Positions 46,440 through 58,000 of a stretch of DNA of 64,000 nucleotides are shown one piece after another (within the stretch, counting starts at the first letter, position 1; each line of letters starts with the position of its first letter). The notes under the pieces were generated by a model, which was given only the letters and a program-made list of their open reading frames with translations, was not told the origin of the DNA and did not search any database. A program made the position numbers and the translations under genes. This DNA comes from Bryum argenteum (Eukaryota > Streptophyta > Bryopsida > Bryales > Bryaceae), in NCBI GenBank assembly GCA_037043015.1, contig CM073321.1:15683001-15747000 (forward strand), read 5' to 3'.

Positions 46440-47590
46440 GTAATGGTCTGTGTGGTTTTGTCTAGAATCTCCCTAAGGCTTGTATTGGTGGTTGTCGTCG
46501 TGACTTCTAGTTCCTTTTGTAGGTCTGCCCTGATATCGTAGAGACGTTTCCTACGATTTTTGGAGAGTGGTTTCCTATGTTTCGTCACGTGCTCGAGGGC
46601 CTTGGTGTGGGTACGAGTGGTGACCGTAAGGGTGCTAATCGTGGGGATGCGGGCTTTGGTACTATATACCTTGGTGTGGATAACACTACCTTTCCGATTG
46701 GCGAGGAATGACCAGGGTTGCCTACCAAGGGTCAGTATGGTTAGCGTGGATTCTGTCATGGGCCAAGGCCTCGTTGATAAGCTCGGATGTTCACTCGCTA
46801 TTAATTTTATAAGTATAGCCTCGGCAGTAGAGCTAAAGTATAGCCTCGGCAGTTGAGCCAAGAGGTTAGTATATAAGAGACTCTTATTCATTGTAAACCT
46901 AAGTCTTGGATCAATATATTTCTTTTGTAGTTTTTGCTTGTTTTGACAGCTAGACTCTTACAGATTCGCCCAATGTTGTTTCAATGCTGGACACTGACGA
47001 CGCCGGTGCTCCAACGAACTATATTCCAAACACACAACACTTCAAGATGGCTAGAAAGCATCCACATGGACCTCCTTGGGGTACATTGCAGTCATGGTGG
47101 GACACGACTCCCGTAGATCTTTGGAGCTTTGCAGGTATTGGCAAACCAACACCGATCGTTATGTAGCATAGGACAGAGTCTTCACGGCAACTCATAGGCG
47201 AATGGATCAAGGACGGTTATGTTTAATTCAGAGCACCTAACTCCCAACTTGTATCATTAGTAGCAGTTAGAAACTTAGGTAATCTTCTTTAGGTTGTTGG
47301 CACAGTTTTTCCGCAAGTTGTTTGAATCTATCGTAAAATTTGTGTATTGGCTCAGGGGCGAATGCGGTATTAATAAAGGGTTCCCCTCAGTGCATACAAC
47401 ATTTGCTTAGAACTATGGAAGTGTATCAACCACCTCCTAATTTGCATCTTTTAATCAAAACCCTACTGCTATTGTCTGCAACCCAAGGCTCCCCGTGCCG
47501 CTGTGGCTTCCCTGTTGTCAATATTGTAGTCAGGTAAGAGCATTCTATATTGTTTGGGTCGATATAAACACATAATCATGTTGTGTCCAT
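46440..47590. other. Noncoding, nothing firmly recognised
   Basis: Two TATAGCCTCGGCAGTWGAGC copies (46813 and 46837) precede TATATAAGAG (about 46870), compatible with an LTR U3/R region. An open stretch at 47040-47135 (MARKHPHGPPWGTLQSWWD) followed by GTATTG could be an exon, but has no context. Confidence 0.35.
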
Positions 47591-48690
47591 ACTAACTACA
47601 ACCCATACATTGAGTTTGATGAGGGAATACCTACTAATCGGGCCGGCGGTTGTTGGTGGATGGGTTGGGTAGATACTACAAAACTAGATTCTAGCTCAAG
47701 AACAACCCTTGGGAATATTACTTGGTTAATTGGTTGGGCGATTCTGCAGACATCCTCCGGGTCGAAGGCGGACAAATCTAATTGAGGAGTCGGTACAAAA
47801 GTATGCGGTCGAGGTGCGTCTAAGTTAAAAATATCTGGGGCATATTGTCTTCTTCCTTCTTAACTTTCAAGGTGAGCCGCGCACTACGATCTCTCTCCAA
47901 TCTCAGATTCTTCCACTTGTGCCTCTCGAAGTGTGGCCGGCCGTGTTTGTTGGATCAAGAATCCCATCTCCTCCAATAGGGCAATCTAGATCTTGGGCGC
48001 TACGTTTTCCGTTAGCTTCTGAATGAGGGCCTTCACTCTCTGGTTGTACTTCCGGACAGTCTCATTTGACCTAAGGTAGATTTTACTCGGTTTGCCCAAC
48101 GCTCGGTCTTCCCCTCCGGCTTCCCTGAAAGTTCGTAGAAACAATGGTATCAGAGTGATCCAATTAGTTTGTTCGGCTCCTTCCAGATCTTGATACCACC
48201 TCAATGCCTCTCTTTTCAGCAAAACTTGAAAATTCCGGTGTTTTGAATCCGGACTTTCTTCATTGGCAACTGCCATTGCCTCAAATTTGCCATACCAATC
48301 GTCTACGTCCGTCTTTCCGTTTCCACGTAACTGTTTGTATTTCAAACGTGTGTGAGGTGCCATCTCAGTTGCTTCCGGTTCCGGTTCTTCTATTCCCGCC
48401 TGTTCGGAATCCGGAACCAAAAAGGTTCCCTCTGGCCTTAATTCTTCCACCCTAGTGTTAGCTGTCATTCCGTCCACGGACACGTACACAATCCCTCCGT
48501 CTTCCCTAGAACTAGATGCCACATTTGTACGCTGGTCGGTTGCTGGTGCACTCGCTCCATCTGACCTCCTAGCACCAATCCGGACAAACCTCCTTACAAC
48601 CTGCGCCTCTTGTGCTTTCTGACTCATAATAAGATGACTAGGTAAACCTCTAGCACCTCCTTCACAATAATAGATCCAGAAAGTCCTCAT
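47590..48690 (-). pseudogene. Retrotransposon gag (Retrotrans_gag type), decayed
   Basis: Minus-strand Met near 48628 (MSQKAQEAQ) opens an acidic N-terminus. It leads into a classic gag core: LKYKQLRGNGKTDVDDWYGK, REALRWYQDLEG, TLIPLFLRTFREA and NETVRKYNQRVKAL (about 48340-48000). The frame runs on to about 47590 through TAG near 47986, a TAG near 47890 and a TAA near 47860. The tail is Pro-rich with no zinc knuckle. The stops are transitions from CAG/TGG or CAA. Downstream pol is absent. Confidence 0.75.
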
Positions 48691-48699
48691 TATCCTATC

Positions 48700-49250
48700 A
48701 CACTAATTACAACGACAGACCCCAAGAGATTTGAATCCGGCTAGAAGAGGGCTACACATACTCTGGTCACGTACTGCTCTCAACCCGTCCACTGAGACTA
48801 CAGAAGAACCCAACTCTGTAACACTTGGAGGTCGGATAGCAATCCGGCCTCGCCCACTTTACTCGTGGACCTCCTAGGCCGTAGAGTGTTTGCTAGAGTT
48901 CTTTCCCTCTCTCAAAACTCTAGACCGACTCAAGACACAAGGCACTCACTAATACGCCTAACATGACCCCAACTCCACAGATACGATCTAGCAGGGAATC
49001 CGGTGTCGTGATGATATCAGTTACATGTTGTAAAAAACTAAATATAAGTTGATAAGCTCATAGTTTTCCATGTATCTGGTACGTGGAAGATTTAAGAGTA
49101 TATTATTAGATTAAAAATGTGTTTTGTGGTGAGAACCATAGTATAGGCTTGAGGAATTGGATAATAAATTCTTCGTACAAGCCTATATCTTGGAGATACT
49201 GCATCTTGTCACAGTCAAAGGGTAGGGGCGCCGGTTGGTGGCGTTATTTC
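48700..49250. other. Probable LTR/leader DNA, not resolved
   Basis: It lies upstream of the gag pseudogene. No paired LTR was seen. Composition is mixed and no gene was found. Confidence 0.3.
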
Positions 49251-49284
49251 TTGCTGTTTAGTCTCGCCAGCAGAGCCAAGTCAC

Positions 49285-49395
49285 GAGCTGGTTAAGTCAC
49301 TCAACGGGTCTAACGGGGTTTGAACCCGGGCCGACAGAACGCAGCGTCGTCTTTCAAGCCAACCAACCAAGTCCGCGACTTGGCGACTATATTTC
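49285..49395 (-). other. tRNA-derived SINE-like segment
   Basis: The minus strand carries GGCCCGGGTTCAAACCCCG, a strong B-box, about 45 bases after GGACTTGGTTGGTTGGC, which resembles an A-box. No intact cloverleaf is visible. Confidence 0.5.
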
Positions 49396-49399
49396 GAGC

Positions 49400-50190
49400 A
49401 GCGGCGGATTTATTCAACCATCGGGAGAACTACGAGCCTAAGGACGTGGTGAAGTGAGATAATCCTAGTGGGAACTCATATAAATGAGTTATAATTGGAG
49501 TTGATGTTGAGTTTCTTATATAATGTTAATATTTAGAATAATTCGGTGGAAATCCAACCATTTGGTTGGTACTGGATAGGTAGAATAGAATTATTTGTAT
49601 TTCATTAGTTAAGGAGATAAGGAGTGATAAGGGGCAGCATGGAGGTGACCATCCATGCCCAATGGCATGAGAGATGCCACATGGGCATGGTATAAGGCCA
49701 TATTCGTTAAATTGAGACAAAATGCACATTTTGAGACTATTAAATCGTTGCCGAACAAAAATAGTTGTTGAACTCAACGATAACTATGACAATAATTGGA
49801 CATCAATTACCAATACATTGTGGAGCAGAAGTTGTCTTGAAGTAAGTTCAAAGAATACAGAACAAATATAACATCCATACAGAAGAAGTTATGGGTAAAC
49901 AATTAGTACCTAACATCAACAATGAATAGGACCCATGAGCCATGATGAAGAAGTGTCTTAATGAAGACTACAAGTTTATTTAATATTGTTGTTGTATACA
50001 TATATATGTTGATGAATTCACAACATTTATGAAAAGACATACATATGAATGATTCTATACTATATATAAGCACCATGTGTTAGTCACCGACCGAATGGAA
50101 TATAAAACGTCTATTTAAAGACCATATTTCTAAAATTATATACGGTAGGTAATAAAAGTTGTAAAGACTTATTTCAGAGAAAAATCTTCT
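49400..50190. other. AT-rich spacer, nothing recognised
   Basis: No supportable gene or repeat was found. Confidence 0.4.
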
Positions 50191-50200
50191 CTTCGAGAGA

Positions 50201-50830
50201 TCACTTCTTCAATAATGCTTCCTCCTTTGCCTTAGCAACTTCTTCTGCTTTTAGCTTGGCCATAGCTCTCATGATATCGTCCCGACGCGAAGGAAAGGAG
50301 GTGGAACCCACACCTACCGCATTATAACATGTACTATTGTATCCTACACTCCCGTATTTTGGTTATTTTCTTCCTGGGCTATCTGAGGCCTTGCCCACCT
50401 TACCCTCCGAAAGGGATCGTGTCCCTAGAGGAGGAAGCGGGGACATTGTGGCATTGAGCTTCTTTCTATACACAATGTGAATACTTGTTGGTTGTAGCGG
50501 TTCAGTGTGAGCAGGTTCGACAACTATAGGGTCTCTAGAAAGACTTCCCTTCTGTAAATATGGAGATCTAGTGATGACGGCTGCAGGTACAGTTAGCTCA
50601 ATAACAACAACCTTAGGCGTCTCTTTCACCCTCTTGAGGTTCGGGCGTTGCCTTAAAGAGGAGGTTAAGTTTACGGTTGGTCCCCACGCCAGATGGCTCA
50701 TTCAGCAAAAAACAATCCTCTCGACTCGACGATACGCGCCTCAACGGAGATGGCGAACACACGGGGGTTTTGAGTAGACTCCGACTAGGGGGACTATTCA
50801 CCACGCCATCTTTGATGTCCGCTTTGGAAT
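50201..50830 (-). pseudogene. Ser/Pro-rich protein end with charged helix
   Basis: Minus-strand pieces read SPPSRSLLKTPVCSPSPLRR (about 50795-50735), then after a frame change VKETPKVVVIELTVPAAV, and finally a terminal charged helix RRDDIMRAMAKLKAEEVAKA ending at TGA 50201. The last part is preceded by a plausible intron. It lies downstream of the phosphatase-like exon on the same strand. Family not recognised. Confidence 0.35.
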
Positions 50831-51185
50831 AGTCTATGGCTGCAAAATATGGCGTCCGTCATCGATTGCAACAAATATGGTTTGGAATATGGAAGTGAGT
50901 CGCAAATGGCTCCTTCAGAAATTGATCCGGAGCGAAGACTTCTAGTCAATCCATAAGGACTCCTGGGTTCGAGGATGCCAGTATATCCATCTTGCTATAC
51001 ACAATGCTTAGAATGAACTCCGTCGCATACCAGCAAGCATATTCAAAAGAAACAAAATTCAACATGATACACAAACATTTGAAATTAATTACAAATAAAC
51101 ATTTAGTCCAAGCTTAGATTGATTTAATTACAAATAACTATGTTACACAAAATTGCATCCTAGATAAAATGTTTGTTACCCATGC

Positions 51186-52027
51186 TTAACCCGGTGCCCG
51201 AAGCTGGGACCTAGATCTAACCCTTCCTGCCTCAACAACCATATCCAATCCAGAAAGATTGAACCGCGCCCTCATATTCTTCAAGGACTCCTTCATCCTA
51301 TCGATGAGGTCATCTAAAGCCAAGTTACCTGCACTCAAAGGATTGACACCAATTCGATCGTTGTTAACATATATCCGTAGGTCACCCCATAGGCACTTTG
51401 AATCTAACACTTCAAGCCACGATAAGAGTTCTCCCAAAAGGAAGTCCTCCTCTCCAACATGAGGATTCCAAGTGCGAAGGAATATAGCGTTGCCATTCTC
51501 ATTGCAGATGCTCTTAATTGGAGAGTCGTCAATGGGAAGGGTATTATCAGAGGAAAAGAATGCGCCCCTAGTAGGGTTGGTGAACAAGGTCTCCGAGAGG
51601 ACCTTCATACACATCAATTTCTGACCAACGTGGAAGAAGCGCCCAAGAGAGAGCTCAATCTTTGTACATTGTTCCTGGCTCAAGATCGCGATAGGACCTT
51701 TTGTACTGCGGAAGAGGTGGCCAACAATGGCTTCCGCATTCCACTTTTGCATTGAGGTCCACACTACGACATTATCTGCCATACAGAAAACTTGGCGTAG
51801 GAATTTCCTAAGATTTGGTCGGGCGAAAACCACCTTAGGACCAACTACAGTTGGAATTTGGTGGCAGAGAATATTGTCCTCCAACTTGTACGACCTTTGT
51901 CCAACACGCGTCGTCCTCAATGTTGTGTGACAAAGTATGCCGTTCAAGTCGAAGACAATGTTGAGTTACTTTCTCCGCGGCGGAGGCAGCGGTATTGGAA
52001 CGATCACCCTCCTACCCTTGACACAAT
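51186..52027 (-). pseudogene. FCP1/SCP-type HAD phosphatase-like domain
   Basis: The minus-strand frame from about 52027 to TAA 51186 contains the main landmarks of the NLI-interacting-factor/FCP1 homology domain. These are VFDLNGIL (HAD motif I position), RPNLRKFLRQV, VVVWTSMQKW (motif II region), FHVGQKLM and LPIDDSPIKS (motif IV), then AIFLRTW. The canonical DLDxT is DLNG here, so the second catalytic Asp is Asn; I recall DLNG-type members in plants. A TAA sits six codons before VFDLNG; CAA-to-TAA would explain it. The exon follows the second ParB/methyltransferase-like gene after a gap of only about 35 bp with GT-AG ends, so it could be its 3' part or a separate gene. Confidence 0.65.
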
Positions 52028-52094
52028 CTACCTGACAATACACAACAAACAAAGATATGATGATACCTGATGAAATAATGAGATAGAGGAGGCC

Positions 52095-55000
52095 ATGAGT
52101 GGATACGTGCGATCAGCTTCCAAGGTAAGCAGATGATGCACGCATATATTGTTCCGGAGCTGGGCATCACATTGATAGGCAATGACAATTAGACACATGC
52201 GCAAGTCTTTGAAAAAATTGTCACTCTTTATATATATGTATGAAATAATGTACATCTTTAAGGTCTATATAAACTCATGACAACTTCTCAAATCTATTGT
52301 GTAATACAGTACACAAAACGTCGCCACAGACGGGGTGGCCGTTCGCGTGCTAGTCATCATGAACCGGTGTTGACACCCTATCAAGACGAATGAATTCATA
52401 TTAGAAAACATAATTAGAACCAGTTTCTAGAGTGCCGGATGGAAGACTCCATACAATATAGAATCACCCAAAATAATAAGCGTCAGATGCCAGTACCTGA
52501 TTGGGATCGTCAGCGGCGGGAGGTTGATCGGAAGGAGGAGGGGGAATTTCTTGTCTAGTAACGGCGATGTCCTCAACTTCCAACTCATAGTCGACCAAAT
52601 CTACATCCGTTGTGGATGGCGATTGCGACTCTTTTGAACCTCCTACCAGGTCGCCATCCGCGGTAGCACCAGAGGCATGTTCAGGAAGGTGAGTGTTATC
52701 ATTGGGTCGGCGATAACCCTCAGGCTCATTAGCTTCAACAAAGTCATTCTAGTCCTGTTAATCCTGATCGGCAAGGATTACAACCTCATCGGATGCGCCA
52801 ACTGCTTGGCCAGCTTCTGTAGCAGCAGAAGCTTGCTGAGTGTGGTGAGTCGTATCGTCGAGTCGACGATAAACCTCAGGGTGCTGAACCTCAGCGACAG
52901 CAGTGATGACAAGGTGATCATTACCTGAAGGCATGCCGGCCTCAGAGGATGTCCCAGACATATTGTCGGTTCGACGATAGACATGGAAATTATCTCGTCA
53001 AGGCTCAGGCAGAGGAGCGCTCATGGACGGCGACAGATGAGACACAGTGGCGGCTGGCAGAGCCAGCAATGATTGGCTTTGAGAGGCAGCAGCCGCTACA
53101 GCGAACTTAGCCATCTGTTCCTGCAACAATTTAAACTGCTCTTTTGCCTCATCTTGAAATGCCTGAAGTTTCGCCGCAGCCTCAGCGTCAACCTGGGCGA
53201 CTTTCTCCGTCGCAAGTCGAATTGCGTCTTCAGCATCGGCAAGCTTCTTGTGGGCCGCTAAACGCTCCTTCTCTTCCTCCGCCGCTTTCTGCGCCTTAGC
53301 CTCCCGCCGCTTCTTCTTCCTATCTAACTGCGCTGTCTCCCTAGCCCAGTTGTCCTTCTCAACCTTTATTGTTTTCCCCTTGATAACGAGAGCTTTCATA
53401 TCGAGTGGGGGAAGATCATCCTCCTCATCATCGCTATCCGAAGAGTGAATATCAAACTCACTATCACTCAAATTGATGATGTCTTTCGGATCTAGAGGTT
53501 GTTTCTCGACTACTGCGGAGATCGTGACATTGTCATCGTTCACGACCTCCTCCTCTTCTACAGGAGCGTCACCCAAGCGAGCAGCTTCCGATTCTTCAAC
53601 AGCTCTCTTCTGTCGTGCCCTAGAAGACTCGACGTTGTCTTGTCCATCTAGAGCAACCTCGTCATTCTGTTGTTCACCATCCCCCAGGACTAAATTGTCA
53701 TTAGTCTGCTCCGCGACTGCTTCTTCCATTGAAGCGTCAGCTCCATCATGTTGCTCCCCAATAGCTTCATCCATCGTAGCATTCGCAGCATTCTCTTCAT
53801 TGTCGGACTCATGGAAAGCCTCTCCAAGGACTCCTTCAACGACCTTCCCGACAACTTCTGCAAGGACATCGTCGACAGGCTCGACTCCGGCGGTGTCATC
53901 CGACTGTTCCATGGCAATATCCGCAACGATGTCATCGTATGGCATGATTGCATTGTCGTTGCTTGGACTTTCTCCGCCATGATGTACACGAGTGCGCGCC
54001 GGAGATGGGGCAGGATCATCTCCTGACTCTGATTCTGACTCAGAATCTAACTTGGCCTCACTCGCCTCCCTTGGTTGCGCCTCATCGTCGGATTCGTCTG
54101 GATTCTCCTGCGCCAAACTCACATCACTCCCTTCCCCTGTCGGATTTAGGGACAATCTGGGGGAAGACAACAGCAGTCACATGATCTGGAAGGTATTTGT
54201 CCCGAACTGATCGAGACCTTCATTTCCAAGATTGCTGGAGACATGAGGACCTACACACTCGGTCTGTCTAACAGACGCAGATAATAGCTCATGGGATGAC
54301 AGCAGAGGAATTGCCGGAGTAGGGGGTGAATCAAAGTGCACGATGACGGGCACGCGACTCTTTGGGCGCTCGTAGGTGCTCGTGTATGGAGAATTTGCAA
54401 ACATAAAATCATTCTTGTCCATCCTGTTTGCGGCTCCTACAAGTTTTAAGGCTCCCTTCACTTTCTTCTGATCTATGAAGCCGAGATAGTACGCTCCAAA
54501 CATATGCATAGAAATCATTACGCGGTCATTTTAAAAGTGTGAAACGAGTCGGAATGTTATAGTCGACCCGACAATATCAACTTCCAAGTCAAGTGTTATC
54601 GCCAACCCAACAATATTAGCTAGCGTATGAGAACATCTCTAACAATTCAATCCCAGAGCAACATACAACACTAGAGGTTATCGTCGACCCGAGGATAAGG
54701 GCTAGCTAATGGGAACATCACTATCAATACAATCCGAGAGCTGCGCACAAACTAAAGGTTATCGTCGACCCGACGATAACGAAGGATGTGTCATTACCTC
54801 GCTGCTAGAAGAAACTTTGCGCCGGCGTAAACTCCGATGACGTTCTCACTGGGTAAGGCACACGCGTGAAGTATTTCAAGATAAAACTCCATGCGGAGTT
54901 CACTTGCGTAATGCCTCTACTTTGCCTTTGTATTCTTGGCGATGTCGTTATAGTACAAACAAGTTGCGGGGGTGGAATATGTATCCTTTATCAAGTTCTT

Positions 55001-57129
55001 TGCTGAACCCGCAAGCTCGTCGCCCTTCTTGAACAAGAAGAGCAATGTCACTTCCGGAGAAACGGACCGGTTTGACACGTTGTTTAGCATTTCTGCTTTA
55101 GCGGGGGTATATGTAGAGACCTTCGTCTCGTAACCGGAGAGCTCCCGAGCAGCAAATGCTGGGGCGACCCGTATGTTGTCCTTGTTGAGAATGATGAAGA
55201 GCCGAATCTTTAGAGTATCGATCTTTGGCTCGAACTCCTCTTGCATGAAGTTCAAGAATGGATCGATGGCGCTTCGTGTGTCGGTCACGGGGCAACGTGG
55301 AATGTTCTGAACATCCAATACAGCGAGGTTTACCGGCCGAGTAGTGTAAGTATACATAGAACTCTAAACAAGTGCCCTGTTGGCCCAGTCTATTCCTCTC
55401 ATCTGTACTCCTCCTGCACTCCCGGGTAATCGGTATTTTGAGGCCATAAACCTTTTCATTATAAACTGTACCTCGGAATGAACGTCGACCATATCTTTTG
55501 CCCGCTTATGTCTTGCTTCATTGCGGAGTCTTTTCGTGAAGAAATCCGCAGGTATATGTGCGATAAGATAATTTCATGTAGCCGACGTGAACTTGTGCCT
55601 AGCTTTCCAGGCCGAGCATGTTGAGTTTATTACATCACCGCCACTGTCCACGAATTTGAGCGAAAGCTTGAGATCCAGGATTTCTTGCATCACCACCTTC
55701 TTGCGCTTATGCCGCTCAACTCAATTGGCGCATGACATGTTGTCAGGAACGAGAAATTTCGTTCGGTTCACTAAGATCTTGGGATATGGTGCATTTCGAC
55801 CAGGGGTCAACGTAAGCAGATGCTGAACCACGGTTTGAAAGTCCTTGTCCGTGAACCAACCAAAACGTTTGAAGAACTTCCGCTTTAGAACGTGCGTCTT
55901 GTACCCCTTAACGAGCTTGTAGGGCTCCATCGTGGTTGTGTCAATAATTTCCCCGTCATGGTGCAAGGTAAGGAATTCCTGCCAGTGCTTCCAGATATCA
56001 TCCGGCAAAGTGATCATTTGAAGCTCGTTCTTCAGATCTTTCAAGGATTGAATCTTAACTCCTTCACCGTTAGGGTTGATGTTCTAGAATCCCTCCATGA
56101 CAGCGTCTGTGAAACTCTGAATTTTACGAGAAAGTTCAAGTAAGTAAACGCAAGCTAGATAACAAGAATCAATCAAATAATAGAAGAACCTTATCGTCGA
56201 CCCAACGATAACAAGCGGGATTGCAAACTAACCTTGTAATTCGCCTCGTTGAAGACACCGCCGTTACTCCTCTCTTTGTCTTCAAGGCTGTACTCGGCGG
56301 GACAATCGAGCGAGGTCCAAATGTTTCTACAACTCACAATCTGGTTGCCCCATGTTGGCTTGGCATGGTCCATTTGGTTTGTGATGTTATAGAATTTGAA
56401 AATAGTCCTCAGCTGAGATCGATTGAGGGACCACACGATGAATGCACTCCATGTGCAAAGCCTCTCGCGGCAATCTGCTCCGCAACCTCCAGTCTGAAGT
56501 GCCTTCGATGCGAAGATGTTGTGCTGGCCGTTTATGATCATGAAATTTCCGTCCTTGATATCTTCCCACTTCGAAGGCTTCCTCTTAAGAAGTTGATTAT
56601 TCTAATCAACAGGCGTCAAACAAACTTTCTGTCTTTGCCGGACGTCAATCATGTTGACAAGACTAACCTTAACGCTCTCCATCATGTCCTTCTGAAGGAT
56701 TCAAATGATGTATTGATCATTTGCAAGGATGCATTGATCGATGGTCACATCTACAGGTTCCAAATCGAAGAGGAAGCATTTTGTGTGATTATCCCAAAAT
56801 TCCTTCTGCGTGGTCGCAATCTTCTAAAAATCGGGCACTTCATCTTTAGACAATGTGCGGGCGGCTGTCACAGTTGTTATAGCCGAAAGACCGCTTCGAG
56901 CAATTGGATCGTCAGCAACAGCCAAACGAGAAGCAACTGCGCTCTTCCTCCGCTTTCGGCTTGAGCCTGCAGCTGCTTGAGCGGGCGCATCCTTCTTCTT
57001 GGCCGCCGGTCTGGGCTGACTGGGCTTTGTAGCACGGCTCCCGGATCCAGCACTCGTTGAGGTAAGATCGGTCTTCGACTTCGTGGGAGCCGCAATCTTC
57101 TTCTTTGATTTGCCCCCAATATTCGGCAT
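52095..57129 (-). pseudogene. ParB-like/DNA methyltransferase-like gene, copy 2 (decayed)
   Basis: ATG 57129 opens MPNIGGKSKKKIAAPTK, a Lys/Ala/Ser-rich N-terminus. ParB-like segments follow: FDLEPVDVTID and DGNFMIINGQHNIFASKAL (about 56560-56510; GQHN where ParB has GxHR). The donor TACAAG|GTTAG (about 56231) ends an exon collinear with copy 1 (WGNQIVSCR against WWNNTLAFR). The exon at 56125-55500 contains LPDDIWKHWQEFL against MPEEYVKKW in copy 1. At 55357-54917, LAVLDVQNIP and FIILNKDNIR align with the motif IV exon of copy 1. The exon at 54518-52500 starts with DKNDFMFANSPYTSTY, which parallels copy 1. It then carries about 500 residues of acidic and coiled-coil sequence absent from copy 1 (PPLDMKALVIKGK, RKKKRREAKAQKAAEEE), with three YRR repeats. 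The exon at 52255-52095 holds NNICVHHLLTLEADR, the motif I position. Stops include 56824, 55721, 54177, 52995 and 52758. Confidence 0.6.
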
Positions 57130-57886
57130 TTTAGTGACGGATTCAGTGGCGTACCGGTATAGAAGCAAAGATTCTATTCAATCGATTGGCAATACTATTT
57201 CATGTATTGTGCACCCAGGGAATATAATTTGATTTTGTGAATTCCTCGTTGAGGGGTTCCCATTTTTTCCCCTAGATGAAGGACATGAGGTTTTCTAGAT
57301 TGAACCTCGCATGTTCCTTTCTACAATCTAGGACAATTGAGTGCTGGTGGTCGAGCTCCTTCCCGTTGTCATCTACCGCTCTAAGTACGATCACTATGAA
57401 GTGATCCCGGACATTCTCAATGATCGAGACTTACTCGTTTAGGTTCCAGATACTGAAACCCCCGAGGCACCGACCTGGATGCGCAGGAAGACGAAATTCT
57501 TGAACTTGTTCACTACGAATGACCACTGTATTATGTTCTCTCGGAATCGGAAGAGCTCGCCGTATGTGCCTTCCATGTCGCCGAATGCTTCCGGATCGAA
57601 GGGATTCTCAAACGGTACGAGGTGATGACGAGTGACATCGTAGTTGTATGTATCTACGGACATCATTGTCGCCGTCTAAATAGAACAAAAGAAGCAACCT
57701 TAGGAACTGACTCAAGGAACAGAATGACATTGTACGGCATGACTCTACTTCCTAATGAATAGTCGACCCGACGATATCCTATGTCCATATTTGGCACTAA
57801 ATTACCATGGGTTTAAGGACATTGAAAGATAAAGCGAGTTTTCTCGAGTCCAAAAGTTTAAATCTTATCGTCGTCCCGACGATAAG
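52693..57886. repeat. Dispersed 23-bp palindrome, arms GTTATCGTCG / CGACGATAAC
   Basis: The 10-bp arms pair perfectly around a 3-base loop at 54758-54780. Variants lie at 52693, 52852 and 52960 (coding), 54556, 54595, 54677 and 56191 (introns), 57760 and 57864 (flank). No copy was seen outside 52.6-58.5 kb. The coding copies read as YRRPND, YRRLDD and YRRTDN in the frame of the methyltransferase-like gene. Confidence 0.85.
57180..57666 (-). pseudogene. Upstream exon remnants of unknown family
   Basis: ATG 57666 (MMSVDTYNYDVTRHHLVPFE) runs to TAA 57439. A second frame then reads VRDHFIVIVLRAVDDNGKEL and IVLDCRKEHARFNLENLMSF, ends in a TAG, and continues GKKWEPLNEEF. It sits on the same strand just upstream of copy 2 and may be its original 5' part or the 3' end of another gene. 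No domain was recognised. Confidence 0.4.
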
Positions 57887-58000
57887 ATGTTACAACTATT
57901 TGAGTGACAGAGGAAAACAAGGACCTTCGTCAAACCCTTCTAATCAGTTAGAATGATGCACGAAGTCTTCTTAATGTTAAGTTAACTTTTATTTTCAAAT

